Made by a program: the position numbers and the translations under genes. From positions 1-64,000 of the forward strand of contig NZ_FQVB01000014.1 in assembly GCF_900129305.1 (NCBI RefSeq): 64,000 bases of DNA, written 5' to 3'. Below the pieces are notes generated by a model that saw nothing but the letters and a program-made list of their open reading frames with translations, was not told the DNA's origin and made no database searches. Shown one piece after another: positions 37,201 to 46,500 of the stretch. The DNA is from Desulfacinum infernum DSM 9756 (lineage in GTDB: Bacteria; Desulfobacterota; Syntrophobacteria; Syntrophobacterales; DSM-9756). The first letter of the stretch is position 1; every line of letters begins with the position of its first letter.

Positions 37201-38837
37201 CGGCCATAAGAGATCGGGTGGCCGGTCTGGAAAAATTCCTGGCTGACCGTGAAAAGCAGAAAGCGGCCGAAGCTCCCTCGCCAAAAGCAAAGGGCGTTGC
37301 GACCCAACAGAATCAGACCATCCGACCCGCCCCCGCTTCGCCGCCAGCCAGCGTATCCGGCAAATGGCGCACTTCGGAAGGGGAATTGACGCTCACCCAG
37401 GACAGCCGAGCCATAAGCGGCTCCTATCCCCAGGACCGTGGCGAAATTGTCGCAGAAATGAACGGTAACGTCTTGGAGGGATACTGGATCGAGGATGCGG
37501 CCAATAAACGATGCGCCACCGCTAAAAAGGGTCGTTTTTATTGGGGGCGCATAAAGTGGATCTTCAGCGGTGACCGGTTCAGCGGGGCCTGGGGGTACTG
37601 CGAAGAGGCCCCCGTTCATCCATGGACCGGAGAGCGTTTGGGTGCCGCTTCGGATACCGGCAAGTCCGGTGGGGATAGTAATGGGTCCTCCCCGCCGACC
37701 ACCTCCCCGAAGGCAAAGACGACTCCGCCTCAGCCCGCTCCCACAACCGCTGGCGCGCCGGACGTTTCCGTCCCCGAAGACTGGAAGCCCGTGGCCATTG
37801 GCAATGTCCGTTTCGCGGTGCCGGCGTCGTGGCAGTACACGACGGAGCCTGATCCCGAATCGGGGAAAATCCACATCCACTGGGATGGAAGTTTTGATAC
37901 CCCGAAACACGGGGTGTCCGGCGGTGTCGTGGGCAGTTACGACCGGGCGAAGTCGGAATTTTCCGGGCTGAGAACCGTGCACCTGGGCGGCGTGGACGTC
38001 TTGCGCGCCGATGACGGCTCGGCCGTGAATTTCCTTTTTCCTCCCATGCCCGACGGCCGTGCGGTGCTCTTGATAGTGGTTCGCGGCCCCGCCGGCCGTC
38101 AGGAGGTCATCGACGCCGTGCTTTCCTCCGTGCGTGTGGACGGCCAGGGCGGTCCGGCGGCGGCAGGGACCGGTTCCCCGGAGCGCACCTTTGAGGTCGG
38201 CAACACCTCCTCCGTGGACAACGGCCCCACCCAACCCACGGTTTTTTCTCTCAAGAGCCCCCGTGTGCTGGCCGCCATCTCCACCTACCATTGGAATCAC
38301 GGCAAGGGCACGGCGACCCCAGGTACCATCGCCCTGCGCGACTCCTCGGGGCGTCTGTTTGGCCCCTGGAAGACGCAAGGGGCCCCGGGGCAGGGCGGTG
38401 TTCCCAATGCCAATTGGACCGCGAGGCCCATGGTGGAGCTCCCGGCCGGGACGTATACCGTGGTGGACTCCGATCCCGCCACCTGGGCGCATAACCCGCA
38501 GTCCGGAGGGAGAGGCTTCGCCCGGGTGGAGACCCTTCCTGTGGGCGATTCCGCCTCCGGAACCGCCCCGAAAGGCCGGGCAACGGAGCGCTGGGTGAAC
38601 GCCCGCGATCCCAACCACTATGTCCAGCGTGAAACCACCGCCCAAGGCGTGCGCTGGGTCGAGTACACCAACGGCCAGGCGCTCTTCCGTTTCGAAGAAA
38701 AGGGACGATCCTCCTCCGAGAGAACGGTCACTCTCTACGATCCGTCGCGGGGAATCTCGGCCACGCTCTATCCGGACAGGTTCGACTACGGCCGGGGAAG
38801 CAGGATCATCGGGACACACCGGGGAGGATGGGAATAA
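34284..38837 (+). CDS. Large exported multidomain protein of unknown function
   Basis: The protein is 1517 residues with a signal peptide (hydrophobic LIHLVLLSLLLS, cleavage near ALA-WTP). Region 30-170 carries a DxD motif in YNPGTDTDVNVLG (about 104-116), then HPEYTD; a related block ends the 1243-residue protein encoded at 43546-47277. Helical and hydrophobic stretches follow (LTLLKTGVYMGKDAIIGLL and another), and a Cys cluster lies near 580-610 (CLCSGCGG...CQC). Long coiled coil and TPR-like repeats run to about 1010, then a lipocalin-like SGKWRTSEGELTLTQ block near 1025. A beta domain follows near 1170-1290, and then a domain containing TYHWNHGKG and ELPAGTYTVVDSDP. AGGAGG precedes ATG 34284. 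I do not recognise the whole protein. Confidence 0.75.
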   Translation: MMRIAWVRLIHLVLLSLLLSEQALAWTPGLKEAAEAFALGKASPAQEMMLFVHNKEVNLLAQEGKISMSTYRRCQEDFFRLNEEFATKAVREAGFDPSISNRKYNPGTDTDVNVLGKGGKKVRLEDIKKIDADYQKIVQEHFRSKGLDPPAGKIQTETDFMPHPEYTDPQEFQRIVDYVNQNGGTAYKDPRAASAQAKLGTSQPMSIDEASSFSATMKDMAEMKIKKANALRAQAKSIRSSNPGQAEYLEAQARQFDYQAAKYHNRIHAANNHLRRQYGLPENPKNITGFDQSADIIELSGRNPFTGKDASVIHNLHQSALQASTDDMIDTLVEVAQKDPSKISKLQKALGKEIAHLPPNRAGQAIERIENATKGVKGLEGTLARGAVAEARALKRIQQIKSSGTIWKKDIGPALGKGMKVIMTAGNAVLIAYQGVSITLDNVKATDTLWDYFRNCYYHAFWEGTGIGPAFEQAQREEIDRFTKEVEAGRSPSMTKHVTLTLLKTGVYMGKDAIIGLLYLPDTIWEYFTQEKELEGYAAMQNELAKVMRQMILDRKNFEQTLANMKKMGLADADAKPFLDCLCSGCGGSLGGFFNPGFESDVGHGPCQCNGPLSIWKTPLPTDKQAQYECFNKVTKLRYDQAQAVFELWRQRVAEENARSVQPEFDAIMQDVTHGVMKEEEGARNIADRFASIRDLLLPQDVDSVRALVGSHLQNHAVRNLETGDVDRAVDNLDLALNKIGARSAQQQADLEQFKARYEQWATRWRETKEKTFPEIEALMQKNQMLRARSEIETLEYRMLKDPKRPLPPAVRDPAFLRLKERLASLQKRYEQRMQEMWDKVKALSADHEHRLAIPILQKALEEWEHPPQAKNGLLRQLAYHQGEVKRAEDKRTLGRRYEKDGDLEQAILQYEESLRIQKDSALERDVARLKTTVQKQAKAKALWSEAQQLQGVQKYEEAIRKYKEGLALWDDPAIRDRVAGLEKFLADREKQKAAEAPSPKAKGVATQQNQTIRPAPASPPASVSGKWRTSEGELTLTQDSRAISGSYPQDRGEIVAEMNGNVLEGYWIEDAANKRCATAKKGRFYWGRIKWIFSGDRFSGAWGYCEEAPVHPWTGERLGAASDTGKSGGDSNGSSPPTTSPKAKTTPPQPAPTTAGAPDVSVPEDWKPVAIGNVRFAVPASWQYTTEPDPESGKIHIHWDGSFDTPKHGVSGGVVGSYDRAKSEFSGLRTVHLGGVDVLRADDGSAVNFLFPPMPDGRAVLLIVVRGPAGRQEVIDAVLSSVRVDGQGGPAAAGTGSPERTFEVGNTSSVDNGPTQPTVFSLKSPRVLAAISTYHWNHGKGTATPGTIALRDSSGRLFGPWKTQGAPGQGGVPNANWTARPMVELPAGTYTVVDSDPATWAHNPQSGGRGFARVETLPVGDSASGTAPKGRATERWVNARDPNHYVQRETTAQGVRWVEYTNGQALFRFEEKGRSSSERTVTLYDPSRGISATLYPDRFDYGRGSRIIGTHRGGWE

Positions 38838-38903
38838 ACCCGGGCCTCCACGGCCCGGAAAGAGGGGACCAGACCTTCTCAGGTGTTCCCCGGAGGGGTC
38901 CGT

Positions 38904-40169
38904 ATGATGTTTGTCGTTCGTCACGTGGTTGTTGCCGTCGCCGCCGTGGGCCTGCTCATGGCCTGGTGGTTCCCGGCTCCGGTGCTGATCCGCCTGGAAT
39001 CCGTGGACTGGCAAGAACGGTTGGAAGCGCAAAAGCGCCGAGGGGCGGTGTATCCCGGAGCCTCGTTGGAAAGAAAGCCCCGCTCCATGGCGGAGTTCGT
39101 GGCGGCGGAAACCGCCGGCCGTGTCACGGACGCGAAGGATCCGGCCTGGATCGGGGTTTTCCGGGACGTGGAGGCAAGAGGCGTGGACTACAGGGAACCG
39201 GGCTCCGCCCCCCTTTCGTCCCTGCCGGGCCGGCACGGCTACGTGGCGCTCCAGGAAGGAGAAGGATCCCGTTACTTGGAGTACCGCAGGATCGGCGCGG
39301 AGGACTTTCGCTTCTACTCCATCCTGGCCCATCTCCAGTATCCCCTCCGAGAATATTGGCCGCATTTCCTTGCGGCGGCCGCTGTCGTGCTTGCTGCCCT
39401 TGCCGTGCCGCTTGGTTCGCCCGGCATCGTGGAGACGAGCTCGGCAGCCCAAGGGTTTCGCTGGTCCGCGTTTTTGGCCGCGGTCTTTGCGGGCATGACG
39501 GCCTGGCCTTTTGTGTACGGCACCGGGGGAAGCGGCGCCGCCTACGCCTCCATCCTCGTGGGGGGAGTCTTTTTCTTCGGGGCCTTGGCGGGAATGGGGC
39601 TTTTCGGGCGCCAGATCATCCTGCTTCGGGAGATGGCGGCCGGGCGCCATCTGGCCCACTTCACCTACGAGCCCGAAGAATGGCTCCGGTACGTCCGGTG
39701 GAATTTCGGACAGGAGATCGAACGGAAGAAGGCGTTGTGGTTTCTGATCTTCGCCGTCTCCCTGGTGGTCGGCCTGGGGTTCATGATCGCCCTGCGGGAC
39801 GCGGCTTCGGTTGGCGTTTTCGCGGTCCTCATGGGGCTTATGGCCGTCTTGTGGCTTTTGGCCGTGGGGCTCCCCCGACTCACACGCCGCCGCGATCTTC
39901 ATCGGCCCGGACAGGTGTATGTGGGCCGCCGGGGCGTGTACCTGAACGGCACGGTGCATTCCTGGGGGATGCTCGGCAGCCGCCTGGAATCGGTCAGGAT
40001 GGAGAACGCCCCCCTGCCGCATATCCTTCTGGTCTATTCGGTCCTGATGATGTCCGGGAGGATCCTGTACCTCTTTCGGCATCGCGTTTCCGTCCGCATC
40101 CCCGTGCCCAGGGGGCAGGACGGAACTGCCGTGGTTCGGGCGCTTCGCAAGGAGGCCCATGGCACATGA
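38904..40169 (+). CDS. Polytopic inner-membrane protein
   Basis: The protein is 421 residues from ATG 38904 (GGAGGGG upstream). There is one N-terminal membrane helix and a periplasmic segment of about 120 residues. About five more helices lie between residues 150 and 335, among them FLAAAAVVLAALAVPLG and ALWFLIFAVSLVVGLGFMIA. A cytoplasmic C-terminal domain of about 85 residues has a YVGRRGVYLNGTVHSWG stretch. No family is recognised. Its position inside the exported-protein cluster, 66 bases after the large exported protein, suggests it is the membrane anchor or relay of that group. Confidence 0.7.
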   Translation: MMFVVRHVVVAVAAVGLLMAWWFPAPVLIRLESVDWQERLEAQKRRGAVYPGASLERKPRSMAEFVAAETAGRVTDAKDPAWIGVFRDVEARGVDYREPGSAPLSSLPGRHGYVALQEGEGSRYLEYRRIGAEDFRFYSILAHLQYPLREYWPHFLAAAAVVLAALAVPLGSPGIVETSSAAQGFRWSAFLAAVFAGMTAWPFVYGTGGSGAAYASILVGGVFFFGALAGMGLFGRQIILLREMAAGRHLAHFTYEPEEWLRYVRWNFGQEIERKKALWFLIFAVSLVVGLGFMIALRDAASVGVFAVLMGLMAVLWLLAVGLPRLTRRRDLHRPGQVYVGRRGVYLNGTVHSWGMLGSRLESVRMENAPLPHILLVYSVLMMSGRILYLFRHRVSVRIPVPRGQDGTAVVRALRKEAHGT

Positions 40170-40235
40170 TCGCCCTTGGGGGGTGGTTTCGCGTGCCGTT
40201 TTCCCGATGGCTGCTCCTGTAAACTGGAGGTTCCG

Positions 40236-42809
40236 ATGCGGTTTTTCTTGTTCATTTTGACGATGCCGTTCTTTTTGCTCGCGCCGCCGGCGGCTTGGTG
40301 CGCCGCGGATTCCTCGGATGCCGTGAAGGTGGAAATCGCCACGGGTCCCGACGGGCTTTTGCAGATGGAGCAGCAGGGCAAGGTCACGGTGCGCGCGCTG
40401 CGGGGCTGGGGCCGCTTGTCGGACAAATATGTCAAGCTGGCCCTGCGCATGCGCCAGGAGGCCGGGCTCGACCTGTTGGAGGCGGATCTGGAGCGGATCC
40501 GGCAATGGACGTCGGATCCCGCCATGGCGTCTTTTCGGGAGGAGCTGGATGAGCTGGCTGCTTTTCTGGAGTGCGGCGGGCATCTCGCGTGGGCCCCGGT
40601 TGATCCAGCAGCCGTCGTGCCCGCAGGGGCTCTTTTGCGAAGCGGCGGCAAACGCTGGATCCAGGCGGCGGACGGTCGCCCGGAAGTACCGAATGAGGCT
40701 GGGCAACCGGAATCGAGTGGGCCTGAGACCGCCCAGGCTGCACCCGAACCGTCCACCTTGGCGCCCCCCCTCCCCACCGATGCCGGTCCTCAGGACGGCC
40801 TGGAATTTCCCATCAACGATCAGGTCCCCGGCACCTTCCGTGTCAAGTTGAGAATCGAGGGGCTGCGACAGGCCACAGCGGCGGACGAGCCTTGGTTTGA
40901 GCGCGTGGCGCCGAACCTTCTTCCCGAGAATCCACCGATAGCCGCAAGGGAACGCGGGTTTTTCGAAAACCGAGCCTCTTTCCTACCCGACCCGGGACGT
41001 CTCGCCCAGGAAGGGGCATCCTACCATCGCTTCCTGGGCGTGGCCGCCCTGGGCACCCCCGTGGTCATCCGAGTGGACGCCCCGGAAAATCCCGCCATCC
41101 CTTTGAGCGACCAGGAAGTTCGCGACAAGGTGGCCTACCGTGTGGTGGGCAAGAGCGTTCTCTTCTTCCCCGTGGACCAGGCATCGGGTGCCTCCGATAT
41201 CGGGTTCGAGGAGAGCCATGAAGGGACGGCGCGCTGGACCCCGAGCGCCGATGCCCGTTCCGGCCGCCCCGTAGGGCCGCGCGCCGTGGGCGTCTACATG
41301 GCCTACCAGGTGAAGAAATATGTGGGCAACCATGAACTGGGCGTCCTCAAGTATAACTACCGACGCATCGGTTGGGTGCTGGTGGCCATGCCGGGAGATG
41401 TCTACGAACACGACGGTCGGCTGTACGCCGTGGGGCAACGGGACCCCCTGTCCACGTCCGCCTCGTCGGCGCTTCCCCCGCCGATGGAAAACCCTGATTT
41501 CGAGCTCCCGCCGTACGCCCTGAAAAAGCAGGCCGTACGGTTTTCCGAAGATCTGCGCCAGGTGGCTTGGGTGGAGGGGGAAGAGGATGGAAAGAAGCGC
41601 GTCGTTATAAACGGCGTAGCCGGTTCCTGGTATGACGATATCATGACCTACGGCATGGGCTTTTTCCCCGGGGGAGGTCGCTTCTGTTTTCAGGCGGAAA
41701 TGGGCGACAAGGAGGTGCTGGTCTGCAATGGAGCCCAGGTGCTGGCGTTCGACGAGATCGAGTTCATGGCCGCCAGTCCCGACGGGGACCACCTCCTGGT
41801 GGGGGGACGCACGGAAGGGTCCAACGTGGTTTATCTGGACGGCAAAGAGGTCCGCCGGACGGCCAACCGCCTTGCCATGAGTGCCGCTGCGATAGCCCAC
41901 GACGGAGAGGCCGCGTGGGTGGAAAGAGGAAAAATCCCCGAGACGGGTGCCGAGTTTGCCATGGTCGTCCGCGAAGACGGCTCCGAGGAAAGGAAGTATC
42001 GAAGCATCGTCGAAAGGCCTCTTTTCACGAAAAACCGCGCCGAACTCTGGTATATCGCCGAGAAGGAGGACAAAAACCGCTTCTTGGTGCGCAACGGCGA
42101 GGAACTCACGCCCACCATGGGATCCGGATACAAGTTCACGGTAACCTCCGACGGTGCCCACTACGCCTTCGTGGCCCAGGTGAGCGCAAACGTTGAATCC
42201 ATGGTGATCGACGGCCAAATCGGCCCCGAATTCCACCAAATCTGGAACCCCGCCGTCTTCAGCCCCGACGGATCGCGCCACATCTACTCGGCCTATCGGG
42301 ACAAGCAGGCTTTTCTGGTGGTGGATGGGCGGATCGTGTCCCACGGATTCGGCCCGCTCAAGAGTATCGGCGGAGAGGCCTTTAGCCCCGACGGCGGTCG
42401 CTGGGCCGCCGGCTTCCGGTTGAACGACCAGGACTACGCGGTGGTCGTGGACGGCAAGGAGGTGGGCCGGGGGAAAGGATCCCCCCGCCAAATTGTTTTC
42501 AGTCCCGACGGCGGACGGGTGGCCTGGCTGGAGAAGGGCAAAAAGAGTTGGCGTGCGTACCTGGACGGCCAGGCCGGTCCGGAGTTTCGGGAAATCTACG
42601 ACAAAGAGCCGCCGCAGTTCAGTCCCGACGGGAAGCACCTGGTCTATTTCGCCATGGACAAGGACAAGAGGATGCACATCGTGGTTTTCGGCGGTGAGGA
42701 CCGGACGCACGACGTCATTCCCCCGCGGGCCGTGTTCACCTCGTCCGGGGCGCAGTACCTGGCCGTCGACGGCAACCGGCTCCGGAAACACGTGCTCTCC
42801 CTGCCCTGA
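40236..42809 (+). CDS. Exported beta-propeller protein with an N-terminal domain shared in the cluster
   Basis: The protein is 857 residues with a signal peptide (FFLFILTMPFFLLAPPAAWC). Residues 25-95 contain KVTVRALRGWGRLSDKYV, closely matching the N-terminus of the 1243-residue protein encoded at 43546-47277 (ALTVRALIGYGRLPA). A middle domain of unknown type covers about 190-420. About nine WD40/TolB-like blades follow, each with an FSPDGxx phrase and a V(V/Y)xDGxE strand. TolB-like propellers usually bind other envelope proteins. GGAGG precedes ATG 40236. Confidence 0.75.
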   Translation: MRFFLFILTMPFFLLAPPAAWCAADSSDAVKVEIATGPDGLLQMEQQGKVTVRALRGWGRLSDKYVKLALRMRQEAGLDLLEADLERIRQWTSDPAMASFREELDELAAFLECGGHLAWAPVDPAAVVPAGALLRSGGKRWIQAADGRPEVPNEAGQPESSGPETAQAAPEPSTLAPPLPTDAGPQDGLEFPINDQVPGTFRVKLRIEGLRQATAADEPWFERVAPNLLPENPPIAARERGFFENRASFLPDPGRLAQEGASYHRFLGVAALGTPVVIRVDAPENPAIPLSDQEVRDKVAYRVVGKSVLFFPVDQASGASDIGFEESHEGTARWTPSADARSGRPVGPRAVGVYMAYQVKKYVGNHELGVLKYNYRRIGWVLVAMPGDVYEHDGRLYAVGQRDPLSTSASSALPPPMENPDFELPPYALKKQAVRFSEDLRQVAWVEGEEDGKKRVVINGVAGSWYDDIMTYGMGFFPGGGRFCFQAEMGDKEVLVCNGAQVLAFDEIEFMAASPDGDHLLVGGRTEGSNVVYLDGKEVRRTANRLAMSAAAIAHDGEAAWVERGKIPETGAEFAMVVREDGSEERKYRSIVERPLFTKNRAELWYIAEKEDKNRFLVRNGEELTPTMGSGYKFTVTSDGAHYAFVAQVSANVESMVIDGQIGPEFHQIWNPAVFSPDGSRHIYSAYRDKQAFLVVDGRIVSHGFGPLKSIGGEAFSPDGGRWAAGFRLNDQDYAVVVDGKEVGRGKGSPRQIVFSPDGGRVAWLEKGKKSWRAYLDGQAGPEFREIYDKEPPQFSPDGKHLVYFAMDKDKRMHIVVFGGEDRTHDVIPPRAVFTSSGAQYLAVDGNRLRKHVLSLP

Positions 42810-42875
42810 CCCCGTCCTGCCTGCTCCCGTTGACGGGGCGGGAAGGAGACAGTCGAAACTCTCAAGGAGATTTCC

Positions 42876-43484
42876 ATGACGCAAAGTACGGCGCACCGAC
42901 ATCCGAACGCAGCGTCTGCACCCCTCACCCCGCAACAGACGGAAGAATGGTTGCGCACTTACCGTCGTCATTCGCGCATCTACGCATGGGGTTTTTTCGC
43001 CGTCATCCTGCCTGTGATCCTGGGCGTCATCTGGTGGGAGATGGGGGAAATCAACGAAGATGTGCTCTATTCCTTCGGCTTCGCGGCCGTGGTGACCTTT
43101 TTCCTGGCGCTCCGGGCTCGGAAAGGATCGGAGAAGAGCTGGAGCGGGGTGGTGGAAGACCTTTTCATGAAAAAGGTGAGGAGGCGCCGGGATGGGGGCC
43201 TGCCCGACGAGGTGGTCCTCCGGCCTCGGGCTCGCATTCGCACCGATAGGGGCAAAACGATCACCCTGCCTATGACCGAGGACCTCTTCGACTACTTCGA
43301 GTTGGGAGATCGGGTTTTCAAGATCGCCGGAATGGAATGGCCGGAGAAGGTCTCCTTGGACCAACAGAAGCGGGTTTGCATGGCCTGCGGCGGGCTCTAC
43401 ACTCCGGGCGCAGGGAGCTGTCCGCGCTGCGGGGCCCCGGAGCCGGACCACGCCACCCTGGTGCGCCTGGCCGCCGCCTCGTGA
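42876..43484 (+). CDS. Small membrane protein with C-terminal zinc ribbon
   Basis: This 202-residue protein has two membrane helices (about residues 38-55 and 65-81). A basic loop (KKVRRRRDGG) and a beta-rich region follow, then a zinc ribbon CMACGGLYTPGAGSCPRCG at about 169-187. It is the last plus-strand gene of the cluster. A 14-base hairpin follows its stop. The function is unknown; the ribbon suggests protein or nucleic-acid binding on the cytoplasmic side. Confidence 0.7.
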   Translation: MTQSTAHRHPNAASAPLTPQQTEEWLRTYRRHSRIYAWGFFAVILPVILGVIWWEMGEINEDVLYSFGFAAVVTFFLALRARKGSEKSWSGVVEDLFMKKVRRRRDGGLPDEVVLRPRARIRTDRGKTITLPMTEDLFDYFELGDRVFKIAGMEWPEKVSLDQQKRVCMACGGLYTPGAGSCPRCGAPEPDHATLVRLAAAS

Positions 43485-43488
43485 GGAT

Positions 43489-43527
43489 GGGAAACGGCCG
43501 ATCTTCCTGTGGAATCGGCCGTTTCCC
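43489..43527. terminator. Strong hairpin between convergent genes
   Basis: GGGAAACGGCCGAT at 43489-43502 and ATCGGCCGTTTCCC at 43514-43527 form a perfect 14-base stem with an 11-base loop. It sits between the converging 42876-43484 and 43546-47277 genes and probably stops transcription from both sides. T-runs are weak. Confidence 0.7.
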
Positions 43528-43545
43528 TGTTGTGTATCGGGACCT

Positions 43546-46500
43546 TCAACGGAGGTTTGCGAACTTGAGCGCCCCTTCCAAGAGGTAGGTCATGTCCTCC
43601 ACCACATCCGGAATGCTCTTTCCGCCGGTGAGCTCCCGGATGCGCCGCTCGGCGGTGATGGGGTCGATGTTGTTTTCACCGAAGTCCGCAAGAACCTTTC
43701 TCACTTGGTTCCAATGTCTGCGGGCTTTGTCGAGATCGGAAAGGCCCTTGCTCGAAGTGGGCCTCACCTTGTCCAGGATGGGATCGAGCTTTGTTTTCAT
43801 GTCCTTGGCCGCGCCGCGGGCGATCTCCTGCAGCTTTTCCATGCGGCTCAGATCGGGATCCCCCTGCATGTGCCACGATTTGTAGCGGGTGACGTCGGCG
43901 GCCTGCTGCCCCCAGATCCTGGAGACTTTGGACTTATCCTTTTCCAGCCACTGCAGATCCTTGTAGCTTTCGGCGTGGCCGCTGGTGGTCACGGTTTCCC
44001 ATGCCTGCTTTGCGCTCCGGCCGGTGGAGGCCTCATAGGCCTCTTCCCAGGCCCTCTGGGCGTCTTGCTGCCATTGGTGGACCTTGGCGGGCTTGCCGTC
44101 GCGGGTGAGAGACTGCACCATCTGCTCGTCGAGTCCGATATCGAAGTCCATGCCCACGGAACCGGCGCTGGAGGAGTTGCGCATTTCCTTGAGGGGCTGC
44201 TGATTCCAGCCCCTGGCCCGCATATTTTCATGGAACCGCGCCTCCACGTCGGCATGAACGGCTCGCAGGTGGGCGTTGTAGGCCCTCTGGGAAAGGGGAT
44301 CTCCCTTGTATTTCAGGAAGTTTTTGGCGTGGGGGTTGCCGTTGATGGCCGCGACCTTCTCACGCACCTCGGCTTGAAGGCGCAGGATCTCCTCCGCAGA
44401 GGCCCCGGAGGAGCCGGCCTGGGAGAGGCGTTTTTGCGCCTGCCGGAAATCCTCCACCAGATTCTCGCCCTGCTTTCGGGCCCTCTGGAATTGTTCGAGA
44501 GCCCGCTGATCCGCAGATTTGGGCAGCTTCACCGCCGGTGCTTCCGGAACGCTTCCGCTCTTGGTGGTCTTCACGTCCGGTCCGTCCACGGTTTGCAGGG
44601 GCTTTTTCCCTGTGGGGACATCCGGTCCGTCCGGGCCGGTTTTCGGCTTTCCGAGGACCTTGCCCATGCCGTATTCCAGGCCCTTGGAAAGGGCAAAGGA
44701 AACGGCACCCCGCTTGAGCGCCTCCTCCAGACCTCCTTCCTGATAGCCGCGCATGGCCTCGGCCGCGGCCCCTGCCGTGGGGCCGAACAGCGCGGCGGTG
44801 CGCAGGACCGCCTCCGTAGGACCTCCCTCAATGTACCCGGTGGCGGCCTGGTAGGCGGCATCCACATATTGGCCGCCGAAAAGGGAGGCAACCATCATGC
44901 CGGTGTCCGCAGCGCTCTTGATGTTCTGGGAGGCTTCCAGGCCCAGGTTGGCATAGGCGGCCTCTTCGTCGCTCTGGGCCTGGATGGCCAGGAAGTGCCC
45001 TTCTACTTTCTTGCCTAGGGCGTCGGCGATGCGTTTCACGGCCGTCTGATCCATGTTCAGGCGCACGTCCGGTGTCAGCTGGCGTTCCACGAAGGCGCGG
45101 GCCTCCCGTCCCTCCTCCCCCGGCAGCATGCCGGCCAGCTTGAACAGGGCATCGCTGGATCGCTGAAAATGCTCCATGCGCTGCTGGCTCTTGCGGATAT
45201 TGGCGACGAATCCCGCATGGGCATAGTCGTCGAAGGGGGAGCGGGAATGGACGAGTTCCCCGGTCTCGATGGAGGCCACCAGGTCCTTCTCGCTTTGCAG
45301 GTCGGCCATGGCCCCTACGATGCGGAATTCCAGCTGCGCCCTGCGCTCGGGATCCGTTTCCTTGGCCAGCTCCGCCCGGTCCCGCTCCAGGTTGCGCTGG
45401 ATGATGATCATGTTTTGCTTGTGGAACTCGATGCGCTCCAGTTTCGCGCGGCGTTCCGCCTCTTCGGCCTGGGAAGCCCCCTTGGCATCGGCGGCGCCCT
45501 CCTCTTCTTTAGGCTGTGTTCCCTGCCTCGCCGTCTGGGCAAGCGCGGGTTGTTCCTTTTGCGGAGCCTGCGGACCGAGCGTACTTGCAAACAAGGCGGA
45601 GAATCTTTTTCGATCTTGGGCCAGCGTGGTCTTTTCAGAAAAAGGGCGTTCCTTGAGCCACTGGCGGGCGGCCTGAATGAAGATCGGGGTCCACTGGTTG
45701 TGGCGGCGGACGTCGTTGAGCTCTGACAGGGAAGCTTTTTCTGCCAAACTCAGTCCCACTTCCGCTCCCATGCGGGCTGCGACCTGCTTGTGCGTATCCT
45801 CTATGGTTTCGGTGGGAGCGAGCTTGGTGTCTTCCAGCTCCGCTCGCCGGGCGTCCAGCTTGCGGCGCATCTTTTCATAGGCCGCCTCCACCGTGTCCAG
45901 GGCCACGGGCGGCGGGTACTCCACGCGGTCTTCTCCCTCCTCGAGCTTCTCGGCATTGATGCGGAAGACGCTGGTTTCGTCCCCATCCTTGACTTCGTAG
46001 GTATGGCTCAGTCTGGTTTCTTCAAAATATGGAGCCAGAGCGGGTATATACGGCGAATCGCCGGGGTTCATGCCGAAGATCCCGATGAAGGGGTCTTCCT
46101 TATCCTCATTGTCGTTGGCGTCCAGATAAAGCGCACGATAGGTGGGATTTTGCGGATCTCCCACGGCGTACACCACGAAGAGGAGCGGAATCCCCTTGAT
46201 GCCTTCGATCCATCCGTCTGTGTCCCCCTCCCCGGAACCAAACCAGACGCCCTCCAGCGGGGCCTTTTGGGCAAAAAGACTGGCGATGGTCTCCACCGCG
46301 GATTTGTGGCGCGCTCGCGCCTCTTCCTTGGCCTCGACGGGATCCGGCGGCTGCCCCAGGGCCTCCATGGCCTGAGCGAGCTGCCGTGCGCGGGCCTCCA
46401 GCGAGACGAGATAGTCCTTGAGCATATTGGCCTGGGCCAAGGCGGACGCCGCCCCTTCCTCGCTGTCGTAGGCCGCGGCGAACTGCGCTTCCGTCCATGC

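Noticed and set aside
36225-40706. 1493-codon minus-strand open frame across three plus-strand genes
   Set aside because: It runs through gene boundaries and ribosome sites of real genes and has shadow composition.
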